64,000 nucleotides of DNA from Beroe forskalii (lineage: Eukaryota; Ctenophora; Nuda; Beroida; Beroidae): NCBI GenBank assembly GCA_011033025.1, contig WFMF01000096.1, forward strand, positions 310,001-374,000. The letters run 5' to 3'. Below the pieces are notes generated by a model that worked only from the letters and a program-made list of their open reading frames with translations, had not been told where the DNA came from and made no database searches. Every line of letters begins with the position of its first letter. The first letter of the stretch is position 1. Made by a program: the position numbers and the translations under genes. Below are positions 11,842-24,400 of this stretch, in pieces.

Positions 11842-14688
11842 AACTATCTAAGGAGTCAAAAATACTTATAGTAGGGAAAACAGGGGGTCCTTCAGGCTCT
11901 TGAGAAGCATCTATGTTTATCACAGAATGTTCAACGGGGGCTTTGAAAGTAGGGCAGCAACTCGACTTTTCATTTCGGGCTTTCAACAACAAATCCTCCA
12001 CCAAGCGTTTATCACGAAGAAGACCGTTGACAGTTTCCATCTTTTGGGCGAGTCCCTGTTCCAACTTTTTAATCAGGACGTCCTTATCTTGAATCTGTGC
12101 AATGTGGAGGAGTTCAGTCTTCTTCATTTCTTCTGTTAAGTCCTTCACCTTTTTCTGGGAAGCATGGTGGGCATGAGTGAGATTTCGGTGAAGTCTTTTC
12201 TGTTCTTCTAGCAAGCCCTCATTGTAATCAACACGTGACTGTGCACTTTCGAGATCCTTCACTTTGGCCTCAAGTTTTTTCTGGCTTTCTGCCAAGTCAT
12301 CCTTAAGTTTCTTGATGAATACCTCGCAATCGGACTTACTACCTTCCAAGTCCAGCAGTTCCGTCGATTGAGTCTCCAGGATCCTATTCTTCTCCTTTAG
12401 TTCGTTGGTAAGTTTCGTAACTGACGCTTTCATCCGTGACATTTTCTTTTCCAACTCCTTCATCTCCTTGACTTTCTCGTTCAGCTCCGATGTCTTCTGG
12501 TACAACTTCTTGTGTCGCTCGTTCGTCATCTTGGCGAGCTCGTACTTTGAGTACCTGTCCTCGTTTTTAACGAGCTTCTCACAGGTGGAAGTTGTGGAGG
12601 TAGGTGGGGTAGGGGTATACTCGAACACATCGTCATCTAGCAGAGCCAAGCTCCCAGACCGCTCCTTGCTAAACTTACCCAAACTACAGTTGCCTTTATT
12701 AACCACACTGCTAACAGGCTTACTGCTACTGGGCGCTACGTCTGGTTCCAGATCACCACATGTGAGGGACAGGCTATTGTCAGGTTCAGGGTGTTTGTTC
12801 AGCGGACTGCTGGAAGGACGACTTTGTCTGACCGGAGATTGGCACGGGTTCCTGGGCGGAGTGGAGGGGGGCTGTCTTGATGCGGAACATCCGGAGTGGT
12901 TAGGTTGTTTGTTCGTCAACGGATGGTATATCTTGCTTGCAGGAGAACGAGCTACTGGGATAGGCTGTGAGTTCTTGACAGGGGTTCTGTGAAATGGTCT
13001 TCCAAGTGGAGCATTATTGCTGCTTTTGTTATTGTTATTGTTGTTGTTGTTGTTATTGTAATTGTTGTTGTTGTTGTTGTTGTTGTTATTGTTGTTGTTG
13101 TAGTTGCTGATGTTGTTGCAAACTTGCACCTCAGCTGCACTAAAAGAAGCAGGTTTTGGTGATGGGGGTTCTTGATGTTTTCTAGAGGGAGGCAGGACGC
13201 GCTCAGGCGGTCTTTTTGTTCCATAAAAATGGCTGCTAGGCTTAACCTGAAGATTCTTATCTTTAGGTTCTGTTTCCATCAGTGCTCTCGCTTTTGAATA
13301 CGTTGTAGGGGAGTAAATGAAGGTAGGGGTTGGCTTTTGTTCGCGACTTTAGCAGGTTCCGTCAGATCGATGACATTTGCTTTCTTCTGTACCTGCACCC
13401 TCCTGACATCAAATCCCTTGCGGAGACTCGTGACACTGGAGTGCCTGTAGAACCTAGGTCTAGAACCCCGGTGCTGGACAGTGCAGATCTCCAGCACTTC
13501 TCTAGCATGGGGGGGAGGCTGGGAGAGCAGAGTCTGAGGGGGAAGGTGGTGGGTGGGAGGAGGGTGGTGGGTGGGAGGAGGGTGGCGGGTGGGAGGAGGG
13601 TGGCGGGTGGGGGGAGGTGGACGAGGCGGGGGTGGTCGAGGGGGCCGAGAGAGCAGGGGGTTCTTCCGCGGAACGATGGGTTTGAGTTTGGGAATGGTAT
13701 CAGCCGTCTCCTCCTGAATGGTCACCTCTCCCTGAACGAGGAAGTTCTCGCCGTTCACTATCTCTTGTACCAGACCTGATGAGGAAAGTCAGTGTTACCT
13801 ACTTCAAACCGTCGACAATGTGATAATAGAAAGGGGCAGGGCACAGGAGATTGGAATCCATTTTATACCTACATTTGACAGAGAATGCGCAGAACACTCA
13901 CTGATTGCTTAAAACTAGTGCCTTTTCCTGCTCTATATCAAATAAACTACCTCCGTGAAGGGAATCGTCATCACTCTCACACAGTTCCTCAGCTTGGGCC
14001 GACAGTTCAGGGGTTTCAAGATAGAGGTCCGGAGTTACAGGTACGTTGTGACCACCTGAAGATCGATATTATCGAAATCTGATAATCGTTTTAAAGTTTT
14101 TTAGGCCTATCTCTATTTTCTAGGAAAATTTGTTATCAATTTTGTTATTTTTATATGTTGTTGTTTGTATATTTGGACGACTATTGAGTTATTTGCATTT
14201 GATTTTCGGCGACCGTTAGGTTTTTTTAATAGCTTGCACAATTTAATAATAGGAATCTTGGTTTGAATTGACTTCATGTTTTAAGGTTTTAATCTTTTAA
14301 ACTTGGATAGATATTTTAACCTTTCTTTTATTATAGGTAGGAAGCCAGAAGGCTTATTAATGATATATGAGATGTTAATTGTCCTGAAGACGGAGATGAA
14401 CTGAAACATGTAGACAAATTAATATCATTGCTGTGTTTCTTGGTTTATAAAAGAGCATCAATTGTTTTATTGATCAGTCATTAAATCTGATACTATAACT
14501 TTATAACATTGCCACAATGCCTCCGTATGATCAGTGATCACAGTAAAACAGTAGGGGTAAGGTTCGGTAAGTTCTGAACCTTGTAATATTCACCTTCGGT
14601 AGCTGCACTCACCATGATCATTAGGGGGTTTATTGAGGTGGTGTGGAGTCGAGCTCGGAAGGGCCTTATCGCGGTCTGAATTCACCAT
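11840..14688 (-). CDS. Gene X: unrecognised Pro/Asn-rich coiled-coil protein (about 705 aa)
   Basis: The exons are 14688-14613 (ATG in a good context, AAGATGG), 14055-13951 and 13775-11840, with GT/AG borders and matching phases. Exon 3 starts in one frame, which ends at TGA 13279-13281, and continues as a 479-codon frame overlapping it by one base. One extra base near the CCCC run at about 13306 would fuse them, making 2,118 nt. Visible parts are an acidic N-terminal exon, a proline-rich run (PPRPPPPRPPPPTRHPPP), VIDLT (a SUMO-interaction-like motif), a polyasparagine tract encoded by 13025-13105, Ser/Pro-rich sequence, and a long coiled coil of about 190 residues starting near KYELAKMTNERHKKLYQKTS. 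It ends SIFDSLDS. An AATAAA on the minus strand near 11520 could be its poly(A) signal. The function is unknown; a nuclear or centrosomal scaffold is only a guess. Confidence 0.68.
13025..13105 (-). repeat. Imperfect (TTG)n microsatellite encoding polyasparagine
   Basis: TTG/TTA triplets on the plus strand read as about 25 asparagines with a few tyrosines in gene X. The tract length is likely to be polymorphic. Confidence 0.9.
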
Positions 14689-15742
14689 CTTCCCTCCAAC
14701 CATCATACTTCTTATCTTTGATCATAAATGAGTGCTATGATGAGGGAAATTTTGGTATAAGATAATTTAATACTTTAAAGATTTAACAAGGGGGGTTACC
14801 CCTGAAATTTTGAAAAATACGATTTTGATATAGGAGTTGGCCAGGACAAATACCAAATTTTGATGGTGGTCCTGAGTCCATAGGTCCAACATAGCCCATG
14901 TGAGATTTGTCCCAAATAGTCCCAAAATTTTAAGAGGTCTTATTAATCAAAAATCCGAGTCCATTTGTATCTGATGAATTTTCCCCTCTAACTCCTGCAA
15001 AAAGAATTATGGAAAAATATTAATTAATCCTGGCCGAAGTTATAAGATTTTGGAAAATTGATGTTTTGAGATAAGGCCCTTGGGAGGTTTTCAAGGGCTC
15101 AAATGGCCAAATCATAATCAATTCACTTAAAAATCGGTTTACCTATCGACTTTGACCTAAATGTTTAAATGATGGGCAAACCAAGTTTGAAGCTCATATC
15201 TCAAAAACTTTTCAACTCAGGCTACCTTCAGGTCCAAAATAGGCCAACTGTCACTTTGGCGCACACGCTTCGCACGGCCATGATTTGGCCCTCTTTCATC
15301 CAATTTTGACCAAAAAATACGCTAAAATGATCAGCTCGTCAAGACAAATCGAATGCAATCAATATCTAAGCTCTATCTCCTTCGGTCAAAATTTCGATTT
15401 TTGAACCCCATATTCGTCCTGGCAAAAAATCCCAAAATGAAATTTTGACCACCGTCAAAATGTTGGTAATCGTCCTGGCCAATTTCTATATTAAAATCAT
15501 ATTTTCCAAAATAACACGTATAAATGTTTATAGTTAGCTCATTAAAATTGATCATCATTAAGTACCAAAATTTAAAGAGAATTTCTTATACAGACTACGA
15601 TTATAGCTCGGGGAAGGCAAACGTTAGAGAAATTACTCAATTAGGCCCAATTATAATATGAATGAATGGTCTTATCAATTTAAGTTTGTCAGGAACACTG
15701 AACAGGAAAACAAGAAATGTTAAAATGTTAAATCGATTGGAA
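14056..15742. other. Gene X intron 1 and intergenic sequence up to RPS15
   Basis: Apart from gene X exon 1 (14613-14688) I see no gene. A CCTGAAGACGG word at 14382 resembles the CCTGAAGATGTC word in the 8.8/9.7-kb palindrome. The rest is AT-rich without obvious repeats. Confidence 0.4.
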
Positions 15743-16180
15743 TTATTTCAGAGGAATAAATCTGGAGGAATGTGTTGCACCAATACCAGGTCGACCATGC
15801 TTCACTGGCTTATAAGTTATTGAAAATTCGCCCAAGTAGTGTCCAATCATCTCTGCCTTAACCTCGACTTGGTTGAAAGTCTTGCCATTGTAAATACCAA
15901 CAATTGACCCGACCATTTCTGGAGTAACAATCATGTTTCTGAGATGAGTCCTAACAGCTTCTGGTTTCTCCCCTTCCACACATTCTCTCTTTGCTTTCCT
16001 CAGTTTCTTGATGAGAGCCATTGGCTTACGCTTGAGTCCCCTGGTGAACCTCCTTCTGGCTCGACTGTGTACCAGCTGCGTAAGTTCTGCACTGCTCATG
16101 TCTAGCAGCTTGTCCAGATCAATTCCTCTGTAAGTGTACTTCTTGAAGGTTCGCTTCCTCTTTGCTGCGTCGTCAGCCAT
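15743..16180 (-). CDS. RPS15: 40S ribosomal protein S15 (uS19), copy A
   Basis: A 145-aa protein, full length for the eukaryotic uS19 family. It ends in the conserved [20 protein letters not shown] and [12 protein letters not shown] segments that line the decoding region near the head of the small subunit. The N-terminus is basic ([13 protein letters not shown]). The coding sequence is uninterrupted. Upstream, TGTTTAG followed by GACCTAGCTACAACAATGG looks like a splice acceptor in the 5' UTR, so a non-coding first exon probably lies further upstream. It differs from copy B by Val for Ile in the REC(V/I)EGEK segment plus a few silent changes. Confidence 0.97.
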   Translation of the reverse strand: MADDAAKRKRTFKKYTYRGIDLDKLLDMSSAELTQLVHSRARRRFTRGLKRKPMALIKKLRKAKRECVEGEKPEAVRTHLRNMIVTPEMVGSIVGIYNGKTFNQVEVKAEMIGHYLGEFSITYKPVKHGRPGIGATHSSRFIPLK

Positions 16181-16489
16181 TGTTGTAGCTAGGTCCTAAA
16201 CACTCAGTTAAAAGTTAATAGGATTATATAGATAGCAAAACACAGTTGTACAAACGAATGGGACAGAAATTTGGCATGGAATAAAAATTATTATTCTTCC
16301 AGTCAACCATGAACTAAGAAACATTTAGAACTACTAGCTGGAATTTCTATAATGAAGCCTCACGCATTGAATTAGTTTCTAAACTTTTAAGTTTGGGCGC
16401 TTCTAGAACCTAACCCCACAATCTATATCTGTTTTTTCAGCACATACCACCAACTTCAAGCTTTTGTAAAACAAGAAGCTGAGTTTAGG

Positions 16490-16725
16490 AGTTAGGAGGA
16501 TATCTGAAATTGGCACATTACTCGAACAAGCCACTGCCTCTCAAGTCATATCCTTTGTGTAGTTTTGTATGGTACCAATTAATAAACCAAGCAGATGGTT
16601 AAATCTGACGTTGCTATCGTCAGATTTAACCATCTGGCTTGGTTTATTTGGTATCAATTATCATGCATAAGGGAGATGACTTGAGAGGCAGGGATTGTTC
16701 GAGAAATGTGCCAAGTTTAGGGCAT
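16490..16725. repeat. Imperfect 230-bp palindrome between the RPS15 copies
   Basis: The central hairpin reads CTGACGTTGCTATCGTCAG. The arms extend through AACCATCTG, CTTGGTTTAT and GGTA.CAATTA. The outer parts also pair (TTGGCACATT.CTCGAACAA against TTGTTCGAGAAATGTGCCAA). It behaves like a small foldback MITE. Confidence 0.85.
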
Positions 16726-16838
16726 CATCTTTACCACCATATACTCACATATCATATCATGATAAATAGGGATTTAGAATTTCATGCAGCTTAGAGCAGT
16801 GAAACAACATTCTAAATCCACGCCTATATCGATTGAAA

Positions 16839-17276
16839 TTATTTCAGAGGGATAAATCTGGAGGAATGTGTTGCACCAATACCAGGTCGACCATGCTTCA
16901 CTGGCTTATAAGTTATTGAAAATTCACCCAAGTAGTGTCCAATCATCTCTGCCTTAACCTCGACTTGGTTGAAAGTCTTGCCATTGTAAATACCAACAAT
17001 TGACCCGACCATTTCTGGAGTAACAATCATGTTTCTGAGATGAGTCCTAACAGCTTCTGGCTTTTCTCCTTCAATACATTCTCTCTTTGCTTTCCTCAGT
17101 TTCTTGATGAGAGCCATTGGCTTACGCTTGAGTCCCCTGGTGAACCTCCTTCTGGCTCGACTGTGTACCAGCTGCGTAAGTTCTGCACTGCTCATGTCTA
17201 ACAGCTTGTCCAGATCAATTCCCCTGTAAGTGTACTTCTTGAAGGTTCGCTTCCTCTTTGCTGCGTCGTCAGCCAT
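16839..17276 (-). CDS. RPS15: 40S ribosomal protein S15 (uS19), copy B
   Basis: A second intact 145-aa uS19 gene in direct orientation, 658 bp upstream of copy A on the same strand. It has the same full-length domain, and the nucleotide differences from copy A that I could see are few and mostly silent. Its start context is CCATGG. A likely acceptor (CATTTAG before AGGACCTAGC) precedes the ATG by about 20 bases. The recognisable duplication stops close to that acceptor and just past the stop codon. The block copied is therefore one exon, and the two copies may be separate genes or alternative last exons of one promoter. Confidence 0.97.
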   Translation of the reverse strand: MADDAAKRKRTFKKYTYRGIDLDKLLDMSSAELTQLVHSRARRRFTRGLKRKPMALIKKLRKAKRECIEGEKPEAVRTHLRNMIVTPEMVGSIVGIYNGKTFNQVEVKAEMIGHYLGEFSITYKPVKHGRPGIGATHSSRFIPLK

Positions 17277-17319
17277 GGTTGTAGCTAGGTCCTCTAAATG
17301 TAATAAACGGTTAATAAGT

Positions 17320-17385
17320 TAATAGGATAGTATAGTTAGTATAGCATAGGATAGTATAGCATAGGATAGTATAGCATAGATCCGA
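17320..17385. repeat. Microsatellite of TAGTATAGCATAGGA-like units
   Basis: Three to four units of about 15 bp lie between RPS15 copy B and the PDCD2 3' end. Confidence 0.8.
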
Positions 17386-17689
17386 AATATTGAAGCCATT
17401 AAAAAATTTATTCAGACTAGGTGTGTACCCGTCCTATAGACGGTACATGATGGACGGCGTAACGTAATACGTATGACTATTATATAAGTGCATAATATTA
17501 TATAGTAAGATTCAAGAATCAAAAACATATACAATTCAACCTATCTATTAAATCAGGAACGACTTTGTTATCTAAACACACAGTAGAACACTGCCATTCG
17601 CCCCTCATTCATTCAGTAGAGATCTCAAATCGCGGATAATCACAATTGACACACTACACAACTTGTACACAAACAAATCAAACACCAGC

Positions 17690-17769
17690 AACTAAAGCTC
17701 TACTTCACATAGGCCTGTGTCCACCCAGGAACTAAAGCTCTACTTCACATAGGCCTGTGTCCACGCGAA
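17690..17769 (-). repeat. 40-bp tandem duplication over the PDCD2 stop codon
   Basis: ACTAAAGCTCTACTTCACAT and the following 14 bases occur at 17691 and again at 17731. The copy at 17731 carries the used stop codon (AYVK then TAG). The other is in the 3' UTR, so the protein end is unaffected. Confidence 0.93.
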
Positions 17770-20700
17770 CTCTTCCTCATACCCCTCTACCTCACAGTCA
17801 CCACTGCAAGTGTACACTGCAATAGTGGACCAGTCCAACTCCGAGTCTCCCACAACATACAGCAGGGTGGGGAGCAGCTGGAACTCGAAGCTCCGTGAGG
17901 CCCCACAGCGGCCACAAGCTGGCACCGAGCTGCACTGAGAGTTGGCTACCGGCCAAAGTGGCTGGGCGTCATGTCGAGCATATCTCAGAATCTGTTCAGG
18001 GTCCCGAGCTATGCGTTCCTTGAACTTGGTGAAAGTGGGGTCGTGGTCTGTGCCGTATTCCTTGGATAGACTCTCAGCATCCTTCAGAGATATATCGTAG
18101 CTTTCACTCGAGTTCTGCATCCTTTCCAACTCCTCATCGGCGATTTTAACGTTTTCCTTCTCTTTTTCACTTTCTATGACAATATCAAATTCCTTGAACA
18201 GTTTAGAACTCTTGCATAAGTACTCTGGTTGTGAGTTGAATGATTTGGCATCTTCATTGCAGTGCCGCTTGTGCTCCGACCACTCCAATTTCTGATGCTC
18301 TTTGCAGCAGTAGTGGACTGAAAATGTCAAATGTGTTAGAACTTATCATAAGTTAGTAACATTGCGACAAAGAACTAAAGAGGAAGTAGAGGGTGATTCC
18401 AGACAATCTTGTTAAGTTGTTATTATTATTTAACGATTAGCAGTTGGAATGTTTGAAAATGATCCCACAAAATCGGGAAAACTGAGGCACTCAAGCGACA
18501 TCTTACAAAGATCACGTGAAGAGCCCTAACCTTGTCTACATTTCCCACAGGCCAGAGGTCCTTTTCCACCACAAACTCTACAGAGATTAGTGTAGCCGTT
18601 GTGAGATAAGGCGAAGCTCTTGTTCTCCCCAAGCTCGTTAACAGAAGCATCACCTAGAGTGGGACTCCGTGATTGCTATTGTACGATTAACTAACGAAAA
18701 TTATCACACGAGGCGTTAGCCGAGTTTGAAAATTTTCGATAACACACGATCTATAAGTTAGTTAATTGTATTATCACCCGACCCTACTTGGCTTCGTCTA
18801 GTTGTTTCTGACTTCGGCAGGATATGAAGAATAAAGATTAATAAAGATTGATTATTCTTGAAAACTTCTACAGTTCGACCTGTATTCTCATAATCTTATC
18901 CATTATTTAAGTAGATACAATCATAGACACCTTGAAGTCACCTTTTACCTTCTGGGACAGGCTCCACTCCATAGAATGGGTTTTCTGCTGCCAACTGACA
19001 TCTCAGTACCTTCACTGGTTGCTTCCCTTCCTTGTAGCACTCAGCTCTCCGACAGCAGAACACATACAACATCCGATGAAAACCATTGGAGGGTCGGTCC
19101 AAACCTGCAGTGCATAGCGATTGTTCATATAAAACATGCCAAATAAAGAAATAACCAACTTCCAGTTTACGATAATTTGAAAATAATGTGCAAGCGTGTA
19201 GGAAGACGTTTACATCAATAATATGCTCAGGCATAACTGAGTCACTGAGTATATCTAATTAAATCAACATAGGTATGTATTACGTATATTTACAAACAGT
19301 AGGTAATAGTACAGTAAACTATACTATGTCCCGTTTAAGTTCGTAAATTTCAAGTAAACATTTTCATTCTTAGAAATTGACTTATGGACAAATGACTCAC
19401 GTCAATTCAGAGCAAAATGATGAACATTTATGGTAAATCAACTTCTATAACTGTTGTTATTGACACAAATTGTCCATTACCTCTCAACTTAAGACGTCAA
19501 AAGAGCAAAATTACCCCTTTGCAGTTTCTTGAATCCACTCATATTAGCTCGTTCCAGGAGAGTCATAGAGGTAAACCGCTATTGATTTCTATTGAAAATG
19601 TTTCTATTGAGTGTCAGCCATAGCCAGAAATCAACGGGAGTCAAATATTGGGAGTAGGGAGGCCATGACACGAAGATGTGTTTCCTTACTGCTCTCCTTG
19701 GCGAATGCATGCCAATAATGGCTCGATTTTTGAGTGCCATTTGCGGTGTTCTACTAACTTGCATGAACCATGACAACTTCAGCATGTGTTTCTACATCAC
19801 CTGACGCAAAAACCACGACAGATAATCATAGCGAATATGCCCATTTACCTTGTTGTGGGAGCCATTTTCGTGGATTGATTAAGGAAAATGAAGATTTTGG
19901 GACTAAAAGCGCCTCAAACCATGACTTCAATTGGTGTAAGCTGACTTCTAAGAGACTGAACAGTGTCCCTGTTAAACGTCCGAAAATATTGATGCCAATT
20001 CTGGGATATCCTATGACTGTAGAACCATGATTTGTCCGGAAACAAACTAAGGGTAATATGCGCTTTTCTCTAAGCACGCCCCTACAGGCTGCGAACTAGG
20101 CCTTCCTCTGCTTCATTATCAATCAGATTTGAACTTTTGCCTCATGGGCTTCCATCAGAATTCTCTGACGAACAATCGTGGAAAATTTCAGCTTCAATAA
20201 ATGATGTTTGGTTGATGTTTTTTGAAATTACGGGAGCTGGGTTATTTGAAATGAGGTTTGCACACTTTTGGCCTCAGCTTCTTTGATCGATGATTCCCGT
20301 CGTTTCCGCTGTCATGAGCAGTTGCATGGTCACAGAATTTTTCGTCCATGCACTGGAGAGTGCCAAGGGTAGGTAAAATTTTGGTGTGATTTCCAGGTTG
20401 CTTCCTGGACGATCATTGAATAATTCAAAGTGATGACCTCAAATGTACGTTTCAATAACATGTATTTTTCACACTTCCAGTCAACGTGAAGAAATATGGA
20501 CTCAAACTTCTCAAAGCCAAATCAGGCCACGATATGCCTAAATGTTCATCTATTTGCTCCAATCTATAGTACCATTTAGGGTTTTATCTCTATTGTGGTA
20601 GATGCAGTGTGTATTTCAAATTTACGAACTTAAACGGGACACACTATAAAATAAAGTAGTAAGAAGTAGTAAGTAGTAAGGTTGTACCTGCGTAGACCTG

Positions 20701-20874
20701 TGCTAGGAAAGTGAGGGGTTGGTGGCAGGAGGGGCACAGACTCACATCAGGCAGGTTGGAGGGGTTCAGCCAGGCAGGGTGCCCTCCCACTTTACTTGGG
20801 AAGTGTTGGGGAGCGAAGAGGAGGGGGTTCTCCAAAGCCTCAGCAAACCCTACTTCAACCCTCTCACCTGACAT
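17740..20874 (-). CDS. PDCD2: Programmed cell death protein 2
   Basis: The exons are 20874-20688, 19104-18949, 18653-18531 and 18317-17740. All have GT/AG borders and matching phases, giving 347 aa against 344 in human. It starts with the family's VEVGFAE...FPSKVGG.PAWLNPSN signature, then paired cysteines (CPSCHQPL; FCCRRAEC). The zinc-finger MYND domain has CRVCGGKGPLACGKCRQ on exon 3 and HYCCKEHQKLEWSEHKRHC across exons 3-4. The C-terminal PDCD2_C domain carries PEQILRYARH, ECQ-type cysteines and EEFAWTQ. PDCD2 proteins act as chaperones for ribosomal protein uS5 and 40S assembly. Intron 1 holds a mariner relic. A possible AATAAA lies at 17407-17412. Confidence 0.97.
19324..20644 (-). mobile_element. 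Mariner-like DNA transposon, decayed
   Basis: The terminal repeats share GTCCCGTTTAAGTTCGTAAA and the element is flanked by TA (19322-19323 and 20645-20646). It is 1,321 bp, the usual mariner size. The minus strand encodes a broken transposase. WPPYSQYLTPVDFWLW near 19650 is the third-acidic-residue block of the DD(34)D family, with T-P-V-D in place of the usual L-N-P-(L/C/I)-D. Frames are interrupted many times. It sits in PDCD2 intron 1. Confidence 0.88.
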
Positions 20875-21230
20875 CCTACTAACAGTCAGTCAAGTGTGAA
20901 GCATACATATTTTTATTCAAAAAGTTAGATCAAACGCATCTCATAATTCTATCTGTAGCCACATATCAAGAAATCTAAATCAACCTACCTACCTACTTCA
21001 CTTGTTTTCTCACTGATTTTTTAAAGAGGTATATTTCAATTTTCATTAGATCTTATTACTTTCACCCCTCACCAGCTTAAAATTTTTCCCATCGAAGCAA
21101 AAATCCCCAGCAAACTAGTTACTTAGTTATTGGTTCAACAATTTCTTACTATGAAATTTATTGATTCTAAATTCTATTTATACTTACCAGAATAGGAATG
21201 ACACGAAAAAAAGTTATATTAAAATATTAT

Positions 21231-21236
21231 TTTATT
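21231..21236 (-). promoter_or_regulatory. Candidate NCAPG2 poly(A) signal AATAAA
   Basis: AATAAA on the minus strand, 201 bases past the NCAPG2 stop codon. Confidence 0.4.
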
Positions 21237-21436
21237 AGCAAATAAATATATGTTGCACAAAGGCAACCAAACTTAATGACAAGTTAACATAATAACATTA
21301 TTAATTCAACTCAACAAAAAAGATCTGATTTCATCGGATCAATAAACGGTTATATAAAAGTATGAACATTAATTTACACTATCCAAAGATCACCCGTCAC
21401 TCATTAAAAATTCGAATGTTGATTAATTGATTTACG

Positions 21437-24400
21437 TCACCCTATCAATTGTAACATCCTATTAACAGACTCGTGTTGCACAGCAGCAGTCTGAAGCTCT
21501 GGAAGCAAGGTGTGGCAGAAGGTATCCGACGATTTGATGCATTCCACAAGAACTTGCAGCAGATGGGGCAGGTCAGACTTGGAGGGTATGTCACTGTCAA
21601 CTGACGTGGGACTGTCTAGCACTATCTGAAAAACACATTGATAGAAGCCTTATTAATAACAAGGAACATGTTCGAAAACACCCAAAAAGCGAACAAGTTA
21701 TATTGTATTGAACGGATATTTGTAATCTACACTATCCAATCAAAAGATTTATTGAAAATTAAACGATAGCCCTAGAAATGACTGAATTGGGATTATACCC
21801 CTTCCAAACTCATCTTTTATTTGTTTTTGCTTTTTAAAAACAATACTTAATAGGTACTGCTTAATTAACGAAAAAAACAAAAAATGTCATGACTCCCCCA
21901 AAACTCGCACATGCACTTCTTCAGTCTGCCTGCGTTGCCATGGGGCATGACACACATACAGAAAACAGATTGTGTGAAATTATATAGGAGACTTAACTGG
22001 TATCTAGGGTCATCAAGAACCATTTCGCATTTCCTATCTCCATCAGATCCTGTACAAAGCCAGCCCAAGGTTTGCCCTTGCTGCCCAGGAGCTCCTGCTT
22101 CTGTAACGTGACCCCTATCTCGAGTAGGAGACTCTGTACTGTATCCTGGAGTTCCTTGACGGAGGAGGCAGACTTGGCAGCCTCCCGCAACACCCGCACT
22201 GCCACACTGCGCAGCTTCACTTCAGGATCAGGGTGGTGGGTCAGGAAGGAGCCTGCTCGGTAGAGGAACTTGCAGACAGACAACCGGCAGACAGACAGCT
22301 CGCCCGGCCCCAGCTCTGAGATGATGTGGTAGAGCAGGGAAAGGAGGGGGCCGGAGTACTGGAGGACCTGGAACCCTTCCACACACACTGGGAACACCAC
22401 CTGGGGAGTTGGGAGGGTGAGGAAGTGTTAGATGCATGGACATGGACTAGATGTTGCCTTCTGTAATAGTTCTATAGTGTACGATGTGTGAGTTTTAGCT
22501 CTTCTCATACTGAGGGAAATTTAAAAGAACACTGTATGAGTACCTAAATATTTCAAGCATTGCTTTCATTTTAAGAAAGGAACAGATGCACTAACTCGTA
22601 ATATGAGGGATCTTGGCTCACTTCCCGTGCGGTTCTTCTCCAGGATATTCCCCAGACACATCGTTACCAGCATCAAATCCTCAACCCCTCCCTGTGGAAG
22701 AGATATAGTGGTTTATTGCCTTTGATTGGTTCAAAAATCAACAGAGTCATGGTCTACGGTTTTATATATTGATTGATAAACAAGGAACTGTAGCTCTATT
22801 GAAATCAGTGGGGCGACTTCTTAATTATAGGAAGTGGGCGTTCTCGTGGCGTTGCTGTTCTGATCTATGCCCATAAATCCTAATATAGTACGTTTGCTCA
22901 TTTTTTTGAAGTTATAAAAATACCAAAAAAACTCTTCGAACGCCAGTTAAGTGCTAAATGGCAGTGATTATTTTATCGCAATGTTCGTAAAAACGGAGAA
23001 CTAGAAATGACAAATACATTTGGCAGTCTATTCTCAATTCTCAGGGAATATCATTTAGGAAATGATTCGATGAAATACACAAAAATGAAAGCCAAATCAC
23101 AACCTTGATAATTATAAAGTTATAATATCTGATTACTGATACAGTAATACAAGTTTGAAATTGAATGAATCGAGCTATAGTACAGAACGAAATGAATTGT
23201 TGATTTGTGCAAGTCAATTTGTACATAACTTTTGTGTTATCACCTTATCACCTTGATAAATTCAAAGGCAAGAGATTTACGAATGGCCCGCGAGCATTTC
23301 CACGCAAGGAGTCAAATGGGAGACGTTACAGCTGTTCATGATTAAATTATTAAGGATATCGAACTCATTCATGTCACTAAATGAAATTCGATCAATATTA
23401 CGGGCAGAGTTTGGCATCCTCATTAAGGCTTGAAACATGACGTGTTCATCATTTATTGCACAATACTTATTTATTGCACAATACTAATTAGGCTTATGTA
23501 AAATGTACATTGTACATTGTACATAGTAGATATTTAGTAAGTTCCATGAATAATTTCACTGTACACTACGTTAATCTAAGGAAAATTCAGAACAAGATAG
23601 GCCTTTACCAGTAAATGGAGGAACAGTTAACAGTTTTGATTCTAGAAAAGTTGGCTAAGTCTGCAGCTTTAAGTCGTTGTTTAACTTTAAAAACACAAAA
23701 TCCAAAGAATGTAGAGTGTGCCCTGTGGGGCAAATTTAGATCATCAAAATAGTTCCAAAAATCCTGAATTGAACTTTTATAACAGGTTTTCATTCGCCAA
23801 TATTTATGCCATAAATTATGGAACAGAACAAGTATAGCCAATGTTACAAACCGGTTACTCACAATGTGGATGCTGAGTCTGCCTGCTACTGCCAAACACT
23901 GCACCATCAAAGCGAACTGGTCGCTCCGTAGGCCGCGTTTAGCAAACCGTGGTATAACATCAGCTGTAGCCAGCAAGGTGCAGTACAGATCGTCCAGAGC
24001 CAGGAGCTCAATAAAAGTGGGAAATTCAGGGGAATCCAGGATGTGGCAAAGCGTTGCGATGATTTTACGGGGGAAGTCCGATGGACTTTCAACCTATAAT
24101 GGAATGATAACTTGATAGAGGTTAAGCAGGAAACCCGATATGCAGTCTGAACCATGTAAAAATTAATTTCACTTTAGTTTAAATTATGCACTGTCTCAAA
24201 AGTGCGATTGTTAGTAAAAAGCAACTAATCTTTTTGATGAATATAAAATAATGGTTATTCCATTAGTACCCTGGTGAATAGCCTTGTTAACAGTCTGTAT
24301 GATTGGCTAAATTCTTTCCCTCAGCAAATCTGAGATGCTCATCTCCCTCACCGGCTCACCCCACATCCCCTCATCCCCACCTTCCCACATCCCTCACCCC

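Noticed and set aside
12405..12992. 195-aa plus-strand frame
   Set aside because: Antisense of the gene X coiled-coil exon.
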